41,641 nucleotides of DNA, from positions 1 through 41,641 of IMG/VR virus record IMGVR_UViG_3300007351_000431; one strand, 5' to 3'. The notes below the pieces were generated by a model. It did no database searches, was not told where the DNA came from, and saw only the letters and a list, made by a program, of their open reading frames with translations. Positions within the stretch are counted from its first letter, which is position 1, and the number at the start of each line of letters is the position of its first letter. This document shows positions 32,991-40,932 of the stretch, piece after piece. The position numbers and the translations under genes are program-made. This stretch comes from a virus.

Positions 32991-33347
32991 TCATAGAAGA
33001 TCCTCAAGCTTAACATCAAAATCAGGTACCGGAGCGACGGGGGGCAATGCTGGTACCGGCGTGGGTATGCTTACCCGGGCTTCTTCAATCCCGAAATACT
33101 TCAGGACCACCGCAAAACCTTCAGCATCGGTCAGTACTGCGCAATTACCAACTTTATTTTTATTAGCAACTTTCCGCATTTCATCCAGGCTTTTTGCGAT
33201 CGTCTTGTCTGTGGCCATGATTTTTTCTGCCGATACAGGGCATGTCTCCAGGTGTTGCAAAAGGAATCCGCCAACCACCTGAATATAGGGGTTGTTGGCG
33301 TTTTGGTTCATTTCTGTTCTTATTTTTGAAATTGCATTTTCAAGCAT
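32991..33347 (-). CDS. pcfK: PcfK-like protein
   Basis: The protein has 118 residues. It matches the PcfK type: NPYIQVVGGFLLQHLETCP, DKTIAKSLDEMRKVANKNK, VGNCAVLTDAEGFAVVLKYF and a proline-rich linker with an acidic end (DFDVKLEDLL). PcfK and PcfJ genes occur together in conjugative plasmids and phages, with unknown biochemical role. Here PcfK is intact while its partner is broken. An AAGGAGG site precedes ATG 33347. Confidence 0.8.
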   Translation of the reverse strand: MLENAISKIRTEMNQNANNPYIQVVGGFLLQHLETCPVSAEKIMATDKTIAKSLDEMRKVANKNKVGNCAVLTDAEGFAVVLKYFGIEEARVSIPTPVPALPPVAPVPDFDVKLEDLL

Positions 33348-33360
33348 GGTTATTGCCTCC

Positions 33361-34737
33361 TTACCTGATAATTACTGGTATTCTTTTGATTTCAGCTATT
33401 TTTGTAATCCATTTAAGTGAATAGCCGCGCCGTAGCGCAATCTGTTCAAGATCGGTAATATTTCTGGCCCGGCCAACTTCTTGCCGGCGTTTTTTACGCT
33501 CAAGTTCATCAATTTTGGCCAGTTCGCCCTTGCGCTGCTCTGGTTTGGACCGTTCTCCTGCCACATATGCATATCCACAGAGCGGGCAGCCAGGTGCTGG
33601 ACGGTGGGCAGCGTAGCATCTCGGGCACTGCCGCAGTGATATTTCCCGGGGCTCCTGCTGTTTTTTCTTTTTTCCCTCAAGGGACCAGTCCCGATCTTCG
33701 TCAGGAAGCCCATGTCGATACACATTCCCCACGTGGTCAATGATGACGGCAACCTTATCCGGGTTGTTGCAATCCGGCCGCATTGGGCGCATTGATTGCT
33801 GAATGTGGAGCGTCAGGGACTGCGTGGGCCTAAGTAAGATAACCGCCTCCATGGCCGGCACGTCGAACCCCTCACTGATAAGGTCCACGTTGCACAGTAC
33901 TTGTATTTCCCCGGCTCTGAATTGCTCGATGGCAGCTTTTCTGACCGCATCCGGTGTCTCCCCGTCGATATGTACCGCCTGGATCCCGGCATCACGGAAC
34001 ATTTCTGCGGTATGCTCGGAATGTGCCCGGCCTACGCAGTAGCAAACGGCCCGTTTTCCATCGGCAAGTTTTTTATACTGCTCAATGGCATCCCCGATGA
34101 TTTCCGATTTATCCATCCGGAGAGCAATATCGGACCGGACATACTCTCCGTATTTGACCCGTAGGCCGTCCAGATTTGCCCTTACAGGCGGGGCATAGTA
34201 CCGATAGGGTGATAGGTTGCCCCAATCAATCAACTGGCGTACAGACGGTCCCAGGACGAGGGATTCAAAAACGTCCCCCAGGCCTTCCCCGCCCATGCGG
34301 GCCGGAGTTGCGGTGAGGCCGATGACGAAAGCTTGAGGATAATATTCTAGCAGTTTTTTCCAGGTTTTAGCCGTACTGTGATGTGCCTCATCATATATTA
34401 CCAACCCTGGAGTTTGAATTTTACCTAAGCGCCTAACCACAGTGAAAATGCTACCGATTTGTATCCGCTCATCAGTGTTCGGACTACCCGGGGCAATAAT
34501 TCCATGCTGCACTCCCATGGCGGAAAACGTCCGGCTGCTCTGGTCAATTAGTTCCTGTCTATGGACTGTAAATAATACCTGCTGGCCCCGGACGGCGGTT
34601 TGCGCCGCCATCCAGGCCATAATCACTGTTTTCCCAGATCCGCAGGGGGCCACCATGCAGGTGCACCGGCGCCCCTGGCGGAACTCGTCACGGACGCCTT
34701 CAATGAGCAGTTCCTGATAATGTCGAAGTGTGAACAT
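33361..34737 (-). CDS. SF2 DEAD/DEAH-type helicase
   Basis: The 458-residue helicase has motif I APCGSGKTV (near residue 33), motif II YDEAHH, motif III GLTATPAR and motif VI QQSMRPMRPD, a phage-type variant of QxxGRxxR. A C-terminal zinc ribbon (RQCPRCYAAHRPAPGCPLCG) follows. Such Res-type helicases serve phage replication or recombination. ATG 34737 follows GAGAGGAAA. Its start overlaps the end of the GIY-YIG gene by 38 bases. Confidence 0.92.
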   Translation of the reverse strand: MFTLRHYQELLIEGVRDEFRQGRRCTCMVAPCGSGKTVIMAWMAAQTAVRGQQVLFTVHRQELIDQSSRTFSAMGVQHGIIAPGSPNTDERIQIGSIFTVVRRLGKIQTPGLVIYDEAHHSTAKTWKKLLEYYPQAFVIGLTATPARMGGEGLGDVFESLVLGPSVRQLIDWGNLSPYRYYAPPVRANLDGLRVKYGEYVRSDIALRMDKSEIIGDAIEQYKKLADGKRAVCYCVGRAHSEHTAEMFRDAGIQAVHIDGETPDAVRKAAIEQFRAGEIQVLCNVDLISEGFDVPAMEAVILLRPTQSLTLHIQQSMRPMRPDCNNPDKVAVIIDHVGNVYRHGLPDEDRDWSLEGKKKKQQEPREISLRQCPRCYAAHRPAPGCPLCGYAYVAGERSKPEQRKGELAKIDELERKKRRQEVGRARNITDLEQIALRRGYSLKWITKIAEIKRIPVIIR

Positions 34738-34975
34738 GGGTTTTCCTCTCTGTTTTGCAAATAGGGCAATACTGACTGGCCTTTTTCATGTTCTTCAGGC
34801 GGCGCTCAAAATTTCTGTCGCCGTTAGGCCATACCCGGACCAACTCAAAATCAATGCCGGTCCCGGCTCTATGTTGCTGAAGCCTGGACTGCAGTTCATC
34901 TTCGCCGCCATCAACAAAACCAATGTAATGTTTTGCGTGACGATAGTTTTTAGCAAAATGAAGCAGGTAAACCAT
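34700..34975 (-). CDS. GIY-YIG superfamily nuclease-like protein
   Basis: The 91-residue protein contains VYLLHFAKNYRHAKHYIGF, LQSRLQQHRAGTG and WPNGDRNFERRLKNMKKASQ, then CPICK. This is a divergent GIY-YIG layout seen in a family of small bacterial and phage proteins. The start is ATG 34975, one base after the SSB stop, or ATG 34993 within the SSB end. A longer open frame upstream is an out-of-frame shadow of the SSB linker. Catalytic activity is plausible but not shown. Confidence 0.7.
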   Translation of the reverse strand: MVYLLHFAKNYRHAKHYIGFVDGGEDELQSRLQQHRAGTGIDFELVRVWPNGDRNFERRLKNMKKASQYCPICKTERKTHVHTSTLSGTAH

Positions 34976-34976
34976 C

Positions 34977-35591
34977 TTAAAAGGGGATGTCATCAAAGTT
35001 TCCACTGAACCCCTGCTGCCCGGGGGGCTGCGGGCCAGGTGGCATTCCCGGCGCGCCAGCGGGAGGTTTGCTATGCTGCCCAGCCGCTGGATATCCCGAG
35101 GGGGGCCCGGGAGGTCCCTGGTGATACTGTCCGGGAGGATACTGGCCAGGTCCCTGTTGTCCAAGATAGGGAGGATACCCACCAGGTCCCGGTGGTGGAA
35201 CGTAACCGGGGGCGCCGGCCGGCGATGGATATCCCGGATACCCGCCCGCCGGGCCCTGCGGATGGGCTGCTTGTCCTTGTGAAGGCGGAGGCTCGATGAA
35301 AGAAAATCCCTGCACCGCAATTCTTACGGTAGTCCTGGTTTGCTGGGTTTGCTGGTCCGTCCAGCGATCCTGTTTGAGCCGACCCCATACTAATAGACGG
35401 TGGCCTTTACTGCATGAATTGGCGATGTTTTCCGCCTGTTTCTCCCATGCTTCGCAGTCAAAAAAGTCAGCTTCATTATTATTGCCATAACGGTTCAAGG
35501 CGAGGGTAAATCTGACTACTGCTTTACCCTGCGGTGTATACCTTAGTTCCGGGTCCCTCGTGAATCTACCTAAAATACCTACCTGGTTCAC
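34977..35591 (-). CDS. ssb: Single-stranded DNA-binding protein with long Pro/Gly linker
   Basis: The protein has 204 residues: an OB fold from about 1-105 (VGILGRFTRDPELRYTPQGK, VVRFTLALNR, EADFFDCEAWEKQAE, GHRLLVWGRLKQDRW), then a very proline- and glycine-rich linker of about 85 residues, and the partner-binding tip FDDIPF. GTG 35591 is preceded by GAGGTGA, so the longer frame upstream is not the start. It coats single-stranded DNA for replication and for annealing by the ERF protein encoded just upstream. Confidence 0.93.
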   Translation of the reverse strand: MNQVGILGRFTRDPELRYTPQGKAVVRFTLALNRYGNNNEADFFDCEAWEKQAENIANSCSKGHRLLVWGRLKQDRWTDQQTQQTRTTVRIAVQGFSFIEPPPSQGQAAHPQGPAGGYPGYPSPAGAPGYVPPPGPGGYPPYLGQQGPGQYPPGQYHQGPPGPPSGYPAAGQHSKPPAGAPGMPPGPQPPGQQGFSGNFDDIPF

Positions 35592-35595
35592 AAAA

Positions 35596-36261
35596 TCACC
35601 TCGTTCTTTGATAATAGAGTTTCGCTTCATCCTCAACCACAGCCAGTTCCAGATCTGATATTTGGCTGATCTGCTTTTCGAAACGCCGTTCCAGATATTC
35701 CTGCAGAGCGCCAAGATCCCAATTCAGGCATTGCCATAGATAGCAAATAGCCCTGATTTTTGGAGTGTCGGGCAACCCCGGAGGCAATCCCGGGCCAAGC
35801 GGCGCCGGCGTCGCACCGGATTGCATAAATTGTTCTTTGTCTGTCCTTCCGTCATTTTCCGGTTCGTCGCCGGTCTCAATATTCAGTGCGGTCAGCCAGG
35901 CGTACTTCATGGCCATGGTCTGAGCCTTGGCCACTGCCTTGTCGCCAGGATCAGTACCGGTGCCAAGACTGGTGACGGTGACCGATTCACCAGAATCAGC
36001 ATCGATAATAGTCAGCTTACACTGCACAGTAACCAACTGCCATACGCCGCCCCGGGCGGTGGCTTTTTCTTTTTCGCTGACTAGCGAGAATTCCGGCACG
36101 CTGGCAAGGCGGGCCTCGGCCAGGGCCTGGTTAACCTTTTCGGCCACGGCCGCAGCGGAAACATACTTGTACCTTTGTTCCTTGTTTTCGCTGTCCTTCT
36201 GGACATAGCCGCAGGTCTTCATGACCTGTACAAGTTTGGCCGCGATGTTTTTTTGTTCCAT
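35596..36261 (-). CDS. ERF-family single-strand annealing protein
   Basis: The 221-residue recombinase of the Erf superfamily promotes annealing of complementary strands. Family signs include KNIAAKLVQVMKTCGYVQKD, YKYVSAAAVAEKVNQALAEA, GTGTDPGDKAVAKAQTMAMK and YAWLTALNIETGDEPE. The C-terminal helical segment probably binds SSB or forms the oligomer. ATG 36261 follows AGGTGATAAGA. It is flanked by SSB and Gp157, a common phage recombination set. Confidence 0.9.
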   Translation of the reverse strand: MEQKNIAAKLVQVMKTCGYVQKDSENKEQRYKYVSAAAVAEKVNQALAEARLASVPEFSLVSEKEKATARGGVWQLVTVQCKLTIIDADSGESVTVTSLGTGTDPGDKAVAKAQTMAMKYAWLTALNIETGDEPENDGRTDKEQFMQSGATPAPLGPGLPPGLPDTPKIRAICYLWQCLNWDLGALQEYLERRFEKQISQISDLELAVVEDEAKLYYQRTR

Positions 36262-36266
36262 TCTTA

Positions 36267-36761
36267 TCACCTAATCCTTATGTGGTAACCCTGGTGAAGG
36301 GCGGCGCCGGGAACTTCAGTTCCACGCTTAATGGTGTCGAGTATCAATTTCTTATCCAGAATGGGCGCAGGTACCGGGATATACCAGTATTCTTTTGGTA
36401 TTTTTTCAATGTCCAGCACGGAAACACTGGCCGGCGATTTCTGACGTGCAACGGTACCGATATCGGTAAAAATCTTGTCTTTTGCCGTGAGCTCCATGGC
36501 CTGGAGTAGATAATCTTTGAGCCATTTAATCTTGTTTTCCGTGGACTTCTTTTTATCGGCCAGGCGCTTGGATTCACTGTCGAAGGCATCGGCGCTTTTT
36601 TCGAGAGATTTAATTATCTTGGCAATGCTACTGGCTTTCTGTTCAATGACCCCCTCGATTGCCTGAAGTGTGTCCTCAAGCGCCTGAAAATTAAGCTCGT
36701 CATCTGATTCAAGGCTGTCGAAAATTTCATTGAAAGCACCGGTTAATTCATACAGTTTCAT
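36267..36761 (-). CDS. Gp157-family phage protein
   Basis: The 164-residue protein matches the siphovirus Gp157 type: a helical, charged first part (LESDDELNFQALEDTLQAIE, SESKRLADKKKSTENKIKWLK) and a beta-rich end (DIGTVARQKSPASVSVLDIE, IPKEYWYIPVPAPILDKK). It is typically encoded beside annealing proteins; in a few phages it has been tied to resistance, but its function is not established. ATG 36761 has an AAGGAGG site. Confidence 0.9.
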   Translation of the reverse strand: MKLYELTGAFNEIFDSLESDDELNFQALEDTLQAIEGVIEQKASSIAKIIKSLEKSADAFDSESKRLADKKKSTENKIKWLKDYLLQAMELTAKDKIFTDIGTVARQKSPASVSVLDIEKIPKEYWYIPVPAPILDKKLILDTIKRGTEVPGAALHQGYHIRIR

Positions 36762-36772
36762 GCTTGTCCTCC

Positions 36773-37561
36773 TTATATTGCAATAGTCACGGAGTTAAAA
36801 ACCTCTTTAATTCGCTCTAGGCACCGCTGGTACTCGTCATGGTACCAGATCAGCATCTTCACCAGTCGCGGCGACAGGCTTACTCCTTCGGCTTGCTGCA
36901 GAAGGTACTCAAGGTCGTTTATATCATCCCCAAGTTCGTCCCGGAGTTCCAGGGCCTGGGCAATGGTCATCCGGGCGGTCGCCGGTTCATCTTTCTCCCG
37001 CACCGCCCCCGCGGCCGCGGCAACGGGAATTGGGGTATTGATTTTCATTCCAAGCAAACCCCATTCAACTTTCAGCTTGGTCAGCGAAGAACGCCACATT
37101 GTCGGCAGTCCTAATTTAATGAGGACTGCGTCATCAGAGAGACCTTCTTGCTTGTACTGCAGATATGATTCTTTTGTAAGCTTTTCCTCCAGAATCTCCC
37201 GCTGCGTCTTCGGGCGCTCAGGCGGTTGCGCTCCTTCTGGCCCAGTCTGGCTGGCGTTACGCAAAACTTCGTAATTTTCATCCAAAACGGCAGTTTCGTT
37301 TCGCTCGACCGTTATTTCCATCTTGTCCTCCTTCTTTATTTTCTTTTTCCGTTTCCAATTGAAAAAGACGGGTTTTCTTGCGCCTGACTTTGTTGGAGGC
37401 ACCCCGTACCTGGCCGCTATCTCCTCCGGGCTCATCCAGTATGTGATTACCGGCCCGGCGCCGGCGTAGCCGTCCCCAACGTCACTGCGCTCGAACGGGA
37501 AGCGTGGATATCCGCGCCTGCTATTCCGTATACTCAGGTTGTGGCCGCTCTGGCCAGCCAT
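36773..37561 (-). CDS. Hypothetical phage protein with possible internal start
   Basis: The full frame has 262 residues: an N-terminal part with YWMSPEEIAARYGVPPTKSG and a basic stretch (KRKKKIKKEDK), then a part with TQREILEEKLTKESYLQYKQ, LSDDAVLIKLGLPTMWRSSL (a helix-turn-helix-like segment) and a helical end. ATG 37561 has AAAGGTGATATC before it. Residue 81 is an ATG (37321) with an even stronger AAGGAGG site 5 bases upstream, so a 182-residue product is likely too, or the frame is a fusion of two former genes. Function unknown. Confidence 0.6.
   Translation of the reverse strand: MAGQSGHNLSIRNSRRGYPRFPFERSDVGDGYAGAGPVITYWMSPEEIAARYGVPPTKSGARKPVFFNWKRKKKIKKEDKMEITVERNETAVLDENYEVLRNASQTGPEGAQPPERPKTQREILEEKLTKESYLQYKQEGLSDDAVLIKLGLPTMWRSSLTKLKVEWGLLGMKINTPIPVAAAAGAVREKDEPATARMTIAQALELRDELGDDINDLEYLLQQAEGVSLSPRLVKMLIWYHDEYQRCLERIKEVFNSVTIAI
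37327..37333 (-). promoter_or_regulatory. Internal ribosome site for a second start
   Basis: AAGGAGG followed by ACAAG and ATG 37321 lies inside the 262-residue frame. The same AAGGAGGACAAG arrangement precedes the neighbouring Gp157 gene, which supports real use of this start. Confidence 0.6.
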
Positions 37562-37565
37562 GATA

Positions 37566-38333
37566 TCACCTTTTTTCTCTCCATTTCAACGCACTTCTTG
37601 CCCCATCCTGACCGGGCGGGATCATGCCCGCATCCTGGGCCTCGGCTACCAGTACCACCTCTTTCGGAGTAAGCTCCGTCACATCCCGGCGCCCGGTCTT
37701 ACACGGCGCCAGGCAGTATATATGCCTGGAGTTTACCCTAAAATAGCGGTAGTTGTGCTTGTTCTTGATTATCGCCGCCCGGAATTCCGCAATCCGGGCT
37801 CTGTGCTTTCCCAAGGTATCCTCTATCCATTCCGGTGGAAGGTCAACATTCAGGTCAGCATAATCCCTGGCAGTCCCCATGGCTGATAATGCAAGTAGCC
37901 AGTTTAGTTGTTCTTTTTGATTGAGTAAGAGTTCAATCCGGGTGTGATTCCATGCTATCCATGGGGCGCTCCCCTGCTCTAATCGCAGACTGACAGTTTT
38001 CTCTCTTTCAAATTTTGAGATTCTGGCGCCGATGTTTTTCAATTTCTCCAAGGTACCATGCAGAGGCCTCAGCGGTTCAAATTCCCCATTGCCTTTCGGG
38101 AAATGCAGAAAATATGCGTTTGTTAATACGGCCTCCCAGTATTTTTCCTGGTCGGGGCCAAGGTAGGTCAGCACCTCGGGTTGCCGTTTTTTCAGTTCAT
38201 TCAGAATGTAACGGACCGGATCCGGGATGGCTTCGATCGGCCAGGGCATTTCAAGTTTGAGCTGGCCATCTTGGAGGTAGATTTTAACGCCCATTTGCTG
38301 GGCTTGGGTGATGAAATTGCTGATTTCGCTCAT
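37566..38333 (-). CDS. TubC N-terminal domain-like phage protein
   Basis: The protein has 255 residues. Residues 1-65 (ITQAQQMGVKIYLQDGQLKL, then NELKKRQPEVLTYLG) resemble TubC-type docking domains, which occur alone or fused in many mobile-element proteins. The rest, with KYWEAVLTNAYFLHFPKGNG and VDLPPEWIEDTLGKHRARI, is not recognised. It is in the early operon between recombination genes and small regulators. No ribosome site stands out before ATG 38333. Confidence 0.6.
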   Translation of the reverse strand: MSEISNFITQAQQMGVKIYLQDGQLKLEMPWPIEAIPDPVRYILNELKKRQPEVLTYLGPDQEKYWEAVLTNAYFLHFPKGNGEFEPLRPLHGTLEKLKNIGARISKFEREKTVSLRLEQGSAPWIAWNHTRIELLLNQKEQLNWLLALSAMGTARDYADLNVDLPPEWIEDTLGKHRARIAEFRAAIIKNKHNYRYFRVNSRHIYCLAPCKTGRRDVTELTPKEVVLVAEAQDAGMIPPGQDGARSALKWREKR

Positions 38334-38340
38334 GGCTACG

Positions 38341-38556
38341 CTATCCCCGCCAAAGCCACATTATTAACCATGCAATACCAATTAGTAGCACCAGCATGGC
38401 ACATTCCGCCATCATGAGTAAGTCCACCCAGGATCTGCTTATGTGTTTTTTCTGACGAAGCTGTTTTTGCTGTTCTTGAAATAGTTTTTCTAAGAATTTT
38501 TCTTCGGCTTCCCGCTCGGCCAGACTATGCCTGATTGCGGCAGCATTCAGTTTCAC
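38341..38556 (-). CDS. Small membrane protein of the early operon
   Basis: The 71-residue protein has a charged helical N-terminus (AEREAEEKFLEKLFQEQQKQ) and one C-terminal membrane helix (AMLVLLIGIAWLIMWLW). GTG 38556 follows GAGAGGTGA. It overlaps the gene upstream by 32 bases. The function is unknown; early membrane proteins of this size sometimes act in superinfection exclusion. Confidence 0.55.
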   Translation of the reverse strand: MKLNAAAIRHSLAEREAEEKFLEKLFQEQQKQLRQKKHISRSWVDLLMMAECAMLVLLIGIAWLIMWLWRG

Positions 38557-38749
38557 GTTTTATCACCTCTCTTGCTTCAAACATCGGGCAAGCTTTTTTC
38601 AAACCATGGATCAGGGTATCTTTCAGGTCCCCATTTTTAAAATCAATCTCAGTAGATATCTGGCAATTACCAATAGCTCGCCGCCGGTGCTCGAAGTGCC
38701 GGCAGTCCTTGCAGCGTGCTGACGACTTAGCCGCGGGTTTCACTATCAA
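38525..38749 (-). CDS. Small cysteine-rich phage protein
   Basis: The 74-residue protein contains ARCKDCRHFEHRRRAIGNCQ and ACPMF, a CxxC-x(12)-C-type set of cysteines with histidine that may bind zinc. Short proteins of this pattern are common in Gram-positive phages. TTG 38749 or GTG 38743 would be the start; neither has a strong ribosome site. Confidence 0.55.
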   Translation of the reverse strand: MIVKPAAKSSARCKDCRHFEHRRRAIGNCQISTEIDFKNGDLKDTLIHGLKKACPMFEAREVIKRETECCRNQA

Positions 38750-38761
38750 ACCAGGTTTGAT

Positions 38762-39094
38762 TTAAATCACCTCCAAGCTTTTTTTAATCAACTGGTAAGG
38801 ATGCTTTCTTTTAGCTACTGAAAACTGCTCTTGTTCCGCTATCCAGGCATCTAGTGATTCCTCCCTGAGAATAATCCTGGCGCCGATCCGGAAGTGAGGA
38901 ATTTTACCTCGTCTTATAGCTTCCCTGAGTTTTGTTTCACCGATGGCGCCCTGGAAGTATTCCTGCAAGGCCGTAGCAACGGTGTGAACACGTCTTGAGC
39001 GGTCTTCGGCGCCCGGTTTGGGTATTTTACGTCCACACTCTTGACAGAAATTTGCAGTATCGGGCGCCTTCGTGCCGCACTCCTGGCAGTACAT
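38762..39094 (-). CDS. Zinc ribbon fused to excisionase-type HTH
   Basis: The protein has 110 residues. MYCQECGTKAPDTANFCQEC is a double-CxxC zinc ribbon; residues 45-90 (IGETKLREAIRRGKIPHFRI, GARIILREESLDAWI) form a helix-turn-helix of the excisionase or MerR-like type. It may act as excisionase, as expected near the right end of the element, or as a regulator. Its ATG directly follows the antirepressor stop, with GGGAGGG upstream. Confidence 0.7.
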   Translation of the reverse strand: MYCQECGTKAPDTANFCQECGRKIPKPGAEDRSRRVHTVATALQEYFQGAIGETKLREAIRRGKIPHFRIGARIILREESLDAWIAEQEQFSVAKRKHPYQLIKKSLEVI

Positions 39095-39988
39095 TTAGTT
39101 ATGATCCCTCCCTTCATCATTAATTTCCCGCTTTACAAAAACCATTGTCCGGCAACTATCACCTTGACGCATCCTAAGACCATACCTTTGCTTGTCTTTT
39201 TCCCGAAACTTTTTAACCAGCTCCTGGCGATGTAACTCCCTCAATATGAGTGTCAGGTTATACCTGTGTCTTTTCGCCCAGGTTTTCCATAGGTCGTATC
39301 TCACCAGCAAGTAATCGTCCCGCTCCAGAGCCAGTTTTTCACCTTTTTCCGCGTATTCGTTCCAGAGCCAGTTCAGGGCCTGCTTTGCCTGTTTGCTGAG
39401 GGTATGGGCTTCTGCTTCGGCTGCTTTGTGTGCCCTGAAGGTTTCCATCTGGGTAATTTTTTGTTCTTGCTTATTTGCAGAGGTTTCAAGTATTGAAATT
39501 ATGTCATCATAGTTATGGCCGGTTTCTTCCTGCGTCTGCCGGAGTAATCCAGCACGCAGGCGCAATTTCTCCGGTTTGGACAGGCCTTTGTTAAGTCTGG
39601 TGTCCTGACGCAGTGCAATACCGAGAGAATCCATCCAGGGGAAGGAGTTGCGTTTGGTGGGGTATGTGCCGGTTTTGCGGATTGCTGGTAATACTTCGTG
39701 AGTAACCCACCGCTTGAATGCTTTGGCTTCAGGCTTGCGGCTGGTAAGAATTAGGGAGTAGAGGCCGGGCTCGTTGACAATATTTGTATTTTGTTGTCTG
39801 CCTAAAGCATCGATGACCTCAATAGTATTGACCTCATCTTCATCAAGTCGTTGAATCGTCATGGTTACATTTCCCAGTTCTAAAATTTCACAGACATCTT
39901 TTGCAACAAACCATATCTGGCTGTTTTTTATAATTGTCCTTACGGGGTTTTCACCATATACAAAATCTTGCCTTTGCAGTGCTTTCAC
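39095..39988 (-). CDS. BRO-N antirepressor-like protein
   Basis: The 297-residue protein begins with a BRO-N domain (PVRTIIKNSQIWFVAKDVCE, ILELGNVTMTIQRLDEDEV, GLYSLILTSRKPEAKAFKRW, VTHEVLPAIRKTGTYP). Such proteins counter the prophage repressor or regulate the lytic switch. The C-terminal 170 residues are helical and charged and may form the multimer or partner-binding part. GTG 39988 has GGAGG 7 bases before. It lies second in the lytic operon after the Cro-like gene. Confidence 0.9.
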   Translation of the reverse strand: MKALQRQDFVYGENPVRTIIKNSQIWFVAKDVCEILELGNVTMTIQRLDEDEVNTIEVIDALGRQQNTNIVNEPGLYSLILTSRKPEAKAFKRWVTHEVLPAIRKTGTYPTKRNSFPWMDSLGIALRQDTRLNKGLSKPEKLRLRAGLLRQTQEETGHNYDDIISILETSANKQEQKITQMETFRAHKAAEAEAHTLSKQAKQALNWLWNEYAEKGEKLALERDDYLLVRYDLWKTWAKRHRYNLTLILRELHRQELVKKFREKDKQRYGLRMRQGDSCRTMVFVKREINDEGRDHN

Positions 39989-40078
39989 TGTCCTGCCTCC
40001 TTCGCTTATGCTGGTACCGGTTTTGGCCTCCTTGGTGCCGTTTAATAGGCTGCTGGGATCGGGGTTAATCTCTTGGAA

Positions 40079-40303
40079 TCAATGCGACACTTTTTTTAAA
40101 AAAAATAAATCTTCAAACTTTTTGTCAGGGAACAAAGCCAACAATTTTGCTATAAATCCTTCCCCAGGAATGCTGCGGTTAGTTTTAACTCTCCATAATT
40201 GAGTTCTGTCAATGCCCATTTTAACCGCTAATTCAGTATCGTTCAAAGAATGATCCTTTTGCAGTACCTCTAATACATCGATTTTAATTCCAATGTTGAT
40301 CAT
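40079..40303 (-). CDS. Cro-like HTH protein
   Basis: The protein has 74 residues with a helix-turn-helix (LNDTELAVKMGIDRTQLWRV) in the middle. It is the first leftward gene, divergent from the repressor, the usual place of Cro. ATG 40303 follows AAAGGGAGTGG; an upstream in-frame start is weaker. It would bind the operators between itself and the repressor gene and favour lytic growth. Confidence 0.75.
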   Translation of the reverse strand: MINIGIKIDVLEVLQKDHSLNDTELAVKMGIDRTQLWRVKTNRSIPGEGFIAKLLALFPDKKFEDLFFLKKVSH

Positions 40304-40341
40304 AGAGCCACTCCCTTTTGGCATGGAATCCTTGCAATATT

Positions 40342-40370
40342 AGAATACCACTTGCGTGGAATATGTGCAA
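40342..40370 (-). promoter_or_regulatory. Leftward early promoter (PL/PR-like)
   Basis: On the minus strand TTGCAC (40370-40365) and TATTCT (40347-40342) have a 17-base spacer. The -35 box overlaps the GCAATAC half-site at 40367-40373, so the repressor could shut the promoter. GCAATAT at 40334-40340 is another half-site just downstream. Confidence 0.6.
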
Positions 40371-40404
40371 TACTTTTTTTAAAAAAATATCAAAAAAATA
40401 TAAA

Positions 40405-40438
40405 TGTATTGCATTGACGCAATACAATAATTTATAAT
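40405..40438 (+). promoter_or_regulatory. Repressor promoter and operator
   Basis: TGTATTGC (40405-40412) and GCAATACA (40419-40426) form an exact inverted repeat with a 6-base spacer. TTGCAT (40409-40414) and TATAAT (40433-40438) with 18 bases between make a promoter for the repressor gene whose -35 box lies in the operator. The repressor would therefore control its own transcription. Confidence 0.7.
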
Positions 40439-40457
40439 TGCTTAGGGGGTTTAAAAA

Positions 40458-40907
40458 ATGGAACAAATAAATTTCGGGAAATGGCTAAAAAAACAAAGGG
40501 AAGTCGCCGGCTTTAAAAGCCAGAATGAGTTGGCAAATGTTTGTGGGGTAGACAACTCCACAATTGCCAGATTAGAGCGTGGTGAAACAAGACCAACACC
40601 TGATACCCTTAAAAAAATAGCGCCTTTCTTGAAAGTTAATTACGAAGGTCTTATGTGCGCTGCTGGCTATATATGGTCAAGTGACAATAATAATGATTCT
40701 GTTCTAATGTCAAAGATATCGAAATCAGAACAAAAAATCGTTTCTGCTTTAGCTAATGATCCAGATCTCTTAGAATTTTTTCAAGAATTAACCAAAAGAG
40801 AAGATTTACAGCTACTGTTTAAGCAGGTCAAGCTCCTATCTACAAATAGCATCAAGCGAATAATCCGTTACATAAAAATAGTGGAAGATGAAGAAGCAAC
40901 AAAATAA
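40458..40907 (+). CDS. XRE-family phage repressor
   Basis: This 149-residue protein has an N-terminal XRE helix-turn-helix (FGKWLKKQREVAGFKSQNEL, VCGVDNSTIARLERGETRPT) and a helical C-terminus that probably dimerises. There is no LexA-type autoproteolysis domain, which fits induction through the neighbouring ImmA-type protease. AGGGGG precedes ATG 40458 by 8 bases. It diverges from the Cro-like gene over shared operators, the standard lysogeny switch. Confidence 0.88.
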   Translation: MEQINFGKWLKKQREVAGFKSQNELANVCGVDNSTIARLERGETRPTPDTLKKIAPFLKVNYEGLMCAAGYIWSSDNNNDSVLMSKISKSEQKIVSALANDPDLLEFFQELTKREDLQLLFKQVKLLSTNSIKRIIRYIKIVEDEEATK

Positions 40908-40932
40908 TGATTGCTAAATATAAGAGGATTAT

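Noticed and set aside
34976-35320. Upstream extension of the GIY-YIG protein to 206 residues
   Set aside because: The extra 115 residues are an out-of-frame reading of the SSB proline/glycine linker; starts at 34975 or 34993 fit the operon.
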